Positions 59,243-64,000 of a stretch of DNA of 64,000 nt are shown here, piece after piece; the stretch's first letter is position 1; every line of letters starts with the position of its first letter. A program made the translations under genes and the position numbers. Origin of the DNA: Streptomyces albicerus (GTDB lineage: Bacteria > Actinomycetota > Actinomycetes > Streptomycetales > Streptomycetaceae); NCBI RefSeq assembly GCF_008905045.1, contig NZ_VWMY01000020.1, forward strand, positions 62,001 through 126,000. Direction: 5' to 3'. The notes under the pieces are model-generated. The model had not been told where the DNA came from. It worked only from the letters and a program-made list of their open reading frames with translations, and did no database searches.

Positions 59243-59318
59243 TGGAGCGGACGACCAGGTTCGAACTGGCGACCTCAACCTTGGCAAGGTTGCGCTCTAC
59301 CAACTGAGCTACGTCCGC
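59243..59318 (-). tRNA. tRNA-Gly (anticodon GCC)
   Basis: Minus strand: acceptor GCGGACG with CGTCCGC, D arm TAGCTCAGTTGGTAGAGC, anticodon arm CAACC-TTGCCAA-GGTTG, T arm with GTTCGAAC, discriminator T and encoded CCA. 76 nt. Confidence 0.96.
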
Positions 59319-59341
59319 ACTGCGCCGTGGCGCGAGAGCCA

Positions 59342-59956
59342 CTATACCCAACCTCGCTCCCGCGCGAGCCGTACCGCCGAGTGACGGTTCTCGACCCCGA
59401 GCTTGGAGACGGCCGACGACAGGTAGTTCCGTACGGTCCCCTGCGACAGCGCGGCCCGCTCCGCGATCTCCGCGACGGGCGCCCCGTCGGCGGCCAGCTC
59501 CAGCACCTCCGCCTCCCGCGCGGTGAGCGGCGAGTCCCCGGCGGAGATCGCGTCGGCGGCCAACTCCGGGTCGACGTAACGGTTTCCGGCATGCACCGTA
59601 CGGATGATCTCCGCGAGCCGCTGCGCGCTGACGGTCTTCGGGACGAACCCGCGCACACCCGCCGCAAGCGCCCGCTTCAGATGCCCCGGCCGTCCGTGAC
59701 TCGTCACGATCAGCACCCGGCAGGCGGGAAGTTCGGCCCGTAGCGATGTGGCCACCCTCACACCGTCCGCCCCGGGCATCTGAAGATCGAGTACGGCGAC
59801 GTCGGGTTCGTGCGCCCGAGCCATGGCCAGGGCCTCGGGCCCGCTGGCCGCCTCCGCCACGATCAGCAGATCCTCCTCGAGACCGAGCAGCGCGGCGAGC
59901 GCCCCCCGGATGAGGTGCTCGTCGTCGGCGAGCAGCAGCCGGATGGGCCGGGTCAT
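59342..59956 (-). CDS. NarL/DesR-type response regulator
   Basis: 204 residues. Receiver LLLADDEHLIRGALAALLG with phosphoacceptor in VAVLDLQMPGADG; C-terminal LuxR-type HTH LTAREAEVLELAADGAPVAE, IAERAALSQGTVRNYLSSAVSKLG. The DesR-like group controls lipid or drug-stress ABC exporters. Start overlaps the kinase stop (ATGA). The gene order ABC-permease-kinase-regulator on one strand implies one operon or coupled units. Confidence 0.9.
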   Translation of the reverse strand: MTRPIRLLLADDEHLIRGALAALLGLEEDLLIVAEAASGPEALAMARAHEPDVAVLDLQMPGADGVRVATSLRAELPACRVLIVTSHGRPGHLKRALAAGVRGFVPKTVSAQRLAEIIRTVHAGNRYVDPELAADAISAGDSPLTAREAEVLELAADGAPVAEIAERAALSQGTVRNYLSSAVSKLGVENRHSAVRLARERGWV

Positions 59957-61323
59957 GAGGTGACCTCTTCGTTCAAGGGGCGCGGAACGGCGGACGACGA
60001 GGAGGATGACGGAGGCAGCGGAACCTCGGCCACGACCCGGAAGAGATCACCGTCGACCGGCCCCGCCTCCAGCGTCCCGCCCACCGCCGACAACCGCTCC
60101 CGCAGCCCGGTAAGACCGGACCCCGCGCCACTGCGCGAACCCGGCACACCGCCCTTCTCTCCCCTGCCCTTCTCCGCCCGGCCTTTCTCCGCCCCGTCCC
60201 TGTCCACCTCGTCCTTTTCCACCCCGTCCGTTTCCTTTTCCACCCCGTCGTTCTCCACGGTCAGGACAACGCGAGCCCCCACCACCTCCAGCGACACACC
60301 GCACCGCCCCGCGTCCCCGTGCCGCAGCACGTTCGTGGTCGCCTCCCGTACGACCCACCCCAGCGCCGACTGCACCGCCACGGGCAGTCCCGCCGCCGAA
60401 CCGGTCACCGTGCAGTCGACCCCAGCCGCCGTCAACACCCCCTGCGCGCCGGAGAGTTCGGCGCTGAGCTCGGCCTCGCGGTAGCCGCGTACGACCTCAC
60501 GGATCTCCGTCTGCGACGCGTGGGCGATCCGCTGCACCTCGATCATCTGGTCCACGGCCTCGGGCCGTTCGCGTCGCGCGAGCTGGACTGCCAGCTCGCT
60601 CTTCAGGGCGATCACCGCGAGGTTGCGGCCCATCACGTCGTGCAGGTCGCGCCCGAAGCGGAGCCGTTCCTCGGCGACGGCGAGACGGGTCCGGGTCTCG
60701 CGGGCCGCGTCGAGTTCGTACACGGCGTTGAGCAGCCACACCGAGAAGACGGAGGTGAAAGCGATGAGTCCGCCGGCGAGCAGCACGGCGAACGCCATGG
60801 CCAGCGCGGCGGAACCGGGCATGCCCAGCGGGAGCGCCACAACCGCGGTACCCGCCGCGAAGCCGCCCACGATCGCCGGTACGTGCCGCCGGCTGCTGAC
60901 CCCGAGCGCCAGCGTGCCCACCCCGAAGATCATCACGCCCATGAAGAGCGAGCCCGCCGCGGTGTCGGGATCGTCGCCGCCGGGACCGTGCTCCGAGAAG
61001 GCGAGCGCCCCCGTCCCGAGCAGCCCGGTGACCGTACCGAGTGCGGCGAGCAGGCGTACGGGCCGCTGCCGCCTGCCGCGTGTCCAGTCGAGCGCCCGGG
61101 ACCCGGTCACCGCGACCAGCAGTGCGTGCCCGCACACCGGCAGGAGGAGCCAGACGGCCCACTCCGCTCCCACCATCCCGAAGGCCGGCAGCCCGACCCC
61201 GGCGACCTCGATCACCGCGAAGAAGTGGAAGGACCAGCGGGTGTACGTCTCGACCTTCGCCGGCGTGCTCTTCCTCCGCCACCAGGCTCCCGGCCTGCGC
61301 ATACCCGAACTCCCCATCCCCAT
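59953..61323 (-). CDS. DesK-like sensor histidine kinase with repeat-expanded ATP lid
   Basis: 456 residues. Six N-terminal membrane helices, HisKA_3 box FGRDLHDVMGRNLAV with the phosphoacceptor His, N box REATTNVLRHG and G box GSGLTGLRERLSAVGG. Between VENDGV and the G box an insertion of about 35 residues rich in Lys/Glu/Asp/Gly (EKETDG, EKDEVDRDG, AEKGR units) lengthens the ATP lid; it is coded by degenerate repeats. Starts possible at 61323, 61317 and 61302; a GGGGATGGGG context makes the choice uncertain. It overlaps the regulator gene by 4 bases. Confidence 0.85.
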   Translation of the reverse strand: MGMGSSGMRRPGAWWRRKSTPAKVETYTRWSFHFFAVIEVAGVGLPAFGMVGAEWAVWLLLPVCGHALLVAVTGSRALDWTRGRRQRPVRLLAALGTVTGLLGTGALAFSEHGPGGDDPDTAAGSLFMGVMIFGVGTLALGVSSRRHVPAIVGGFAAGTAVVALPLGMPGSAALAMAFAVLLAGGLIAFTSVFSVWLLNAVYELDAARETRTRLAVAEERLRFGRDLHDVMGRNLAVIALKSELAVQLARRERPEAVDQMIEVQRIAHASQTEIREVVRGYREAELSAELSGAQGVLTAAGVDCTVTGSAAGLPVAVQSALGWVVREATTNVLRHGDAGRCGVSLEVVGARVVLTVENDGVEKETDGVEKDEVDRDGAEKGRAEKGRGEKGGVPGSRSGAGSGLTGLRERLSAVGGTLEAGPVDGDLFRVVAEVPLPPSSSSSSAVPRPLNEEVTS

Positions 61324-61361
61324 CCCCGTATCGTCCCTGTCCTCGTACGTCCCGGCGGTGG

Positions 61362-62168
61362 TCAGCGCCGCGGCTCCCAGCGGAACCACCGCTGTACAGC
61401 AAACACCGCGAGCGCGGTCCAGGCCACCGCCGTCGCGACGGCGCCCAGGGCGTCGTACGCGGAGAGGTTTCCCGTCCAGCCGCCGCGCACCAAGGTGATC
61501 ACCGGCGACAGCGGCAGCAGTTCGCAGACGGAGGCGAGGCGGTCGGGCATGACTTCGAACGGTACGAAGGTGCCGGAGCCCATCATCGACACGAGCAGCA
61601 GCGGCATGGCCGCCACCTGGGCGCCCTCCACGCTCCTGCTGAAACTCGCCATGACCGCCGCGAGCGCGGGCCACATCACGAGCCCCAACAGCAGTCCTGC
61701 CAGCGCGAGGTGGGGCGCGTCGGGCGCTCCCACGTCGAGGAGCGCCGCGCAGGCGACCGTCAGCACCAGGCACTGCACCAGGCCGATGAGGACCGACGGC
61801 AGCGCGGCACCCGCCAGGATCTCCGCGTCCCGCAGCTCCCCGGTGCGCAGCCGCTTGAGGACGAGTTCCTCACGACGGGCGGCGTAGACGCTCACCAGCG
61901 AGCTGTAGACGGCGAAGAGCAGGGAGAACCCGACGGCGGAGGGCAGGATGACCGAGCCGACCGAGAGACCCGCCTCCTTCAGGTCCATCTCCTCGACCGC
62001 CGAACGAAGGCTCAACGGCATGACCAGCGGCACGAACACCGCCGCGAAGAACGTGGCCCTGCTGCGCCCGAGCAGCGTCAGCTCGGCCCGCGCGAGAGCC
62101 CTCATCCGCCCAGCGGCGGTCACCTCCGCACCCACCGGTGCGGTCTTCGTCACAGTCCCCGCGCTCAT
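61362..62168 (-). CDS. ABC-2-type exporter permease
   Basis: 268 residues, six helices of the DrrB/YadH kind (ATFFAAVFVPLVMPLSLR, VILPSAVGFSLLFAVYSSLV, VLIGLVQCLVLTVACAALL, LALAGLLLGLVMWPALAAVM). ATG at 62168 overlaps the ATPase stop by 4 bases (ATGA). Forms a drug/lipid exporter with the upstream ATPase; probably controlled by the downstream DesK/DesR-like system. Confidence 0.9.
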   Translation of the reverse strand: MSAGTVTKTAPVGAEVTAAGRMRALARAELTLLGRSRATFFAAVFVPLVMPLSLRSAVEEMDLKEAGLSVGSVILPSAVGFSLLFAVYSSLVSVYAARREELVLKRLRTGELRDAEILAGAALPSVLIGLVQCLVLTVACAALLDVGAPDAPHLALAGLLLGLVMWPALAAVMASFSRSVEGAQVAAMPLLLVSMMGSGTFVPFEVMPDRLASVCELLPLSPVITLVRGGWTGNLSAYDALGAVATAVAWTALAVFAVQRWFRWEPRR

Positions 62169-63226
62169 GCCACGCTCCCCTTCTCCGAAGCCGAAGCCGA
62201 AGCCGAAGCCGAAGCCGAAGCCGAAGCCGAAGCCGAAGCCGAAGCCGAAGCCGAAGCCGAAGCCGAAGCCGAAGCCGTCTCCGAAGACCTCTCCGAAGCC
62301 GTCGCCGACACCTCGCGGGCGATCCGCAGGAACGCCTCCTCCAGCGATCCGGACCGCACATCGAGCCCCCGCAGCTCCACCCCGGCGCGCTCGGCCCACA
62401 CCAGGAGCCCGGTGGCGACCCGTTGCAGCTCGTTCGTCCGCAGCCGGAGCACCCGCCCGTCCATCTCGTGCCCGGTGATGCCGAGCTGGGCGAGCGGCGG
62501 CAGGTCGCCGGGGAAGTAGCCGGCGGGCAGCTCGAAGGAGATCCGGGACGGCTGGGTGGCGGTCACCTCGGCCGGGGTCCCGGAGACCGCGATGCGCCCC
62601 TCGTGCAGGATCGCGAGCCGGTCGGCGAGCCCCTCGGCCTCCTCCAGGTAGTGCGTGGTCAGCAGCACGGTCGTGCCCGTCTCACGCAGCTCGCGCACCA
62701 ACTCCCAGGTCTCCTGGCGCCCTTCGACGTCGAGTCCGGTCGTCGGCTCGTCCAGGAAGAGCACCTCGGGCCGCCCGAGAAGCGCGAGCGCCAGGTCCAG
62801 CCGCCGCTTCTCACCCCCGGACAACTGCTTGACCCGTACGCCGGCCCGTCGCGCCATGCCGACCAGCGCCAGCGCCTCGCCCTCCGGCCGTGCCCCGCTG
62901 GTGCAGCCCGCCCACATCCGTACGGTCTCCGCGACGGTCAGCTCGGACGAGAAGCCGCCCTCCTGGAGCATGACGCCGATGCGCGGGCGTACCGCGGCGC
63001 GTTCCGTGTACGGGTCGTGGCCGAGGACCCGAACCCGACCGCCGGCCGGCGGCGCGAGGCCCTCGAGCAGTTCGACGGTGGAGGTCTTGCCCGCGCCGTT
63101 GGTCCCGAGCAGCGCGAACAGCTCCCCGCGGCCCACGGTGAAGGACACCCCTTTGACCGCCTCGAACTCGCCCCCGTACACGCGCCGCAGATCAGTGACC
63201 TCAATCACGTGTTCGTTCGTGTTCAT
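62165..63226 (-). CDS. ABC exporter ATPase with (Ala-Ser)15 tail
   Basis: 353 residues. Walker A GTNGAGKTS, Q loop MLQEGG, signature QLSGGEKRRLDLAL, Walker B VLFLDEPTTGLD, H loop LLTTHYLEEAE; DrrA-like C-terminal regulatory domain. The last about 45 residues contain 15 Ala-Ser pairs from the hexanucleotide repeat at 62185-62274, then EKGSVA. Works with the overlapping permease gene. ATG at 63226; weak ribosome site. Confidence 0.92.
   Translation of the reverse strand: MNTNEHVIEVTDLRRVYGGEFEAVKGVSFTVGRGELFALLGTNGAGKTSTVELLEGLAPPAGGRVRVLGHDPYTERAAVRPRIGVMLQEGGFSSELTVAETVRMWAGCTSGARPEGEALALVGMARRAGVRVKQLSGGEKRRLDLALALLGRPEVLFLDEPTTGLDVEGRQETWELVRELRETGTTVLLTTHYLEEAEGLADRLAILHEGRIAVSGTPAEVTATQPSRISFELPAGYFPGDLPPLAQLGITGHEMDGRVLRLRTNELQRVATGLLVWAERAGVELRGLDVRSGSLEEAFLRIAREVSATASERSSETASASASASASASASASASASASASASASASEKGSVA
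62185..62274. repeat. (CCGAAG)15 hexanucleotide repeat in a coding tail
   Basis: Fifteen perfect CCGAAG units, 90 bp, in frame on the minus strand as Ala-Ser repeats. A period of six cannot shift the frame, so copy number could vary without disrupting the gene. Confidence 0.97.
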
Positions 63227-63269
63227 GAGACCAGCGTCCCGGTGGCCGGCCGACGCGGGCAGTGCACGC

Positions 63270-63296
63270 TGTCATCGCTGCACATGACAAATGTCA
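63270..63296. promoter_or_regulatory. TGTCAT/ATGACA and TGACA-AA-TGTCA repeats upstream of the ABC operon
   Basis: TGTCAT (63270-63275) with ATGACA (63284-63289), and a palindrome TGACAAATGTCA (63285-63296), about 45-70 bases upstream of the ABC ATPase start. Candidate binding site for the DesR-like regulator encoded in the same cluster; inference. Confidence 0.5.
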
Positions 63297-63297
63297 G

Positions 63298-63337
63298 ACG
63301 GGTGGTGAGCGAGGACAACGGGTGGTGAGCGAGGACA
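63298..63337. repeat. 20-bp perfect tandem duplication
   Basis: ACGGGTGGTGAGCGAGGACA at 63298-63317 repeated exactly at 63318-63337, next to the ABC promoter. Confidence 0.95.
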
Positions 63338-63348
63338 TACGAGAAAGA

Positions 63349-63369
63349 CCCCGGTCGCGATGACCGGGG
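63349..63369 (-). terminator. Terminator of the second tRNA-Gly(GCC)
   Basis: CCCCGGTC (63349-63356) with GACCGGGG (63362-63369), loop GCGAT; the same loop and stem as at 59203-59234. Confidence 0.75.
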
Positions 63370-63389
63370 CCTTACCGACTACTACTCAC

Positions 63390-63465
63390 TGGAGCGGACG
63401 ACGAGGCTCGAACTCGCGACCTCAACCTTGGCAAGGTTGCGCTCTACCAACTGAGCTACGTCCGC
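63390..63465 (-). tRNA. tRNA-Gly (anticodon GCC), second copy
   Basis: As the copy at 59243-59318 except in the T stem (GACGAGGCTCGAACTCGCG instead of GACCAGGTTCGAACTGGCG), with compensatory base changes; CCA encoded. Confidence 0.96.
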
Positions 63466-63545
63466 ATTGCCTCCGACCGGCTCTCACCGATCGGCGCGGG
63501 CACCAGCCTACCTGATCCACAACTGTGGCCAGACCGGCGATGCAG

Positions 63546-63617
63546 AGCGGGTGACAGGAATTGCACACTGCGCCTTCCCCCTGGAAGGGGGATGTTCTGC
63601 TACTGAACTACACCCGC
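63546..63617 (-). tRNA. tRNA-Gly (anticodon TCC)
   Basis: Minus strand: acceptor GCGGGTG with CACCCGC, anticodon arm TCCCC-CTTCCAG-GGGGA giving TCC, T loop TGCAATT; discriminator T; CCA not encoded. 72 nt. Confidence 0.93.
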
Positions 63618-63746
63618 GTGACTCCGTGAAGCGGGCCTTCCGGCCTCGCCCCTCGGCGTGCTCCAGACTCTAGCTGATCAGCGGGGGTGCTGCGCAAGTC
63701 GGCTGCTCCCAGGGCCCGATGAGGACCCCGGGGCCCAGGCCCCGTA

Positions 63747-63790
63747 AGGGGCGCGGGGAACTGCGCGACCAGCCCGAACGAACCGGCACC
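63747..63790. repeat. Dispersed intergenic repeat, GCGGGGAACTGC subtype
   Basis: AGGGGCGCGGGGAACTGCGC then GACCAGCCCGAACGAACCGGCAC, between tRNA-Gly(TCC) and the Lsr2-like gene. Confidence 0.8.
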
Positions 63791-63830
63791 CAACAACCGA
63801 CCCGCGGAAGCCACGCCTCCCCCATGGGGG

Positions 63831-64000
63831 TCACTGCGCCGCGGCGAACGCCTCGTAAACCTTCTTGGGGATGCGTCCGCGGGCGGGCACCTCCAACTTG
63901 TTGGACTGCGCCCAGGCCCGCACGGCCGCCGGATCCGGCGCGACCGCGGTCTGCCGGTACGCCTTGCCGGACCGCGACCGCTTGCGGCCGGCCTCCATGT
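63831..64000 (-). CDS. Lsr2-like nucleoid protein, C-terminal part (runs off the window)
   Basis: The last about 55 residues: a basic linker (AGRKRSRSGKAYRQ) and the DNA-binding domain PAAVRAWAQSNKLEVPARGRIPKKVYEAF with the RGR loop that inserts in the AT-rich minor groove. Lsr2 proteins silence AT-rich, horizontally acquired DNA. The gene continues beyond position 64000, so its N-terminal dimerisation domain is not seen. Confidence 0.85.
   Translation of the reverse strand, partial: MEAGRKRSRSGKAYRQTAVAPDPAAVRAWAQSNKLEVPARGRIPKKVYEAFAAAQ

Noticed and set aside
62168..62399. Open frame extending the ABC permease upstream with a (Phe-Gly)n run
   Set aside because: It is the wrong frame of the (CCGAAG)15 repeat that encodes Ala-Ser in the ATPase; the permease starts naturally at the ATGA overlap at 62168.

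Overview
This is high-GC actinobacterial DNA, almost certainly a Streptomyces core chromosome. Third codon positions are GC-rich, starts are often GTG, and genes overlap by ATGA or GTGA. The neighbourhood (two SigF-family sigma factors, tadA, upp, SRP RNA, dnaX, purD, purC) matches the conserved S. coelicolor order around SCO4034-SCO4071, as recalled and not searched.

Layout. 1-8.6 kb: the end of an ABM-family gene, an amidohydrolase, a divergent beta-propeller protein, then a tightly coupled operon of OmpR regulator, sensor kinase, GT2-GtrA glycosyltransferase and ArnT/PMT-like membrane glycosyltransferase, closed by a strong terminator. 8.6-16 kb: two drug-exporter modules. One is a DHA2 MFS pump with a TetR regulator. 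The other is a MarR regulator with a DHA2 pump that carries three C-terminal beta-sandwich repeats, followed by a YceI protein with a similar domain. 16-29 kb: small membrane protein, lipoprotein, sigN/sigF-like genes, Dabb protein, tRNA-Ser(CGA), tadA and its partner, upp, LytR_C protein, HerA-like ATPase, HdeD and HhH-GPD proteins. 28.4-32.1 kb: an iron box lies between a siderophore-interacting reductase and an acylase that is fused in frame to a siderophore-type GNAT. 32-39.9 kb: kinase-like protein, cupin, SDR, CopC-CopD protein, aldo/keto reductase with AraC, MarR with thioesterase.

40.4-50.1 kb is a degenerate integrative island in tRNA-Ser(GGA), bounded by a perfect 90-bp direct repeat. 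It holds a broken tyrosine integrase, a GntR regulator with palindromic operators, a zinc-ribbon peptide, an RsbW-like ATPase, a HEAT-like gene plus DUF1152 gene, and an AT-richer pair that is the most exciting feature here. That pair is an NB-ARC-TPR (NLR-like) protein and a small helical protein whose C-terminal tail matches the N-terminal tail of the NLR-like protein. This is the layout expected of an amyloid-signalling cell-death/defence system (BASS type).

50-64 kb returns to core genes: SRP RNA, dnaX, purD, a pseudo-M48 membrane protein, a DMFase-like protein, purC, tRNA-Gly, a DesK/DesR-like system with an ABC exporter carrying a 15-unit hexanucleotide repeat, two more tRNA-Gly genes and the end of an Lsr2-like gene. 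Short dispersed GC-rich repeats sit in several intergenic gaps.
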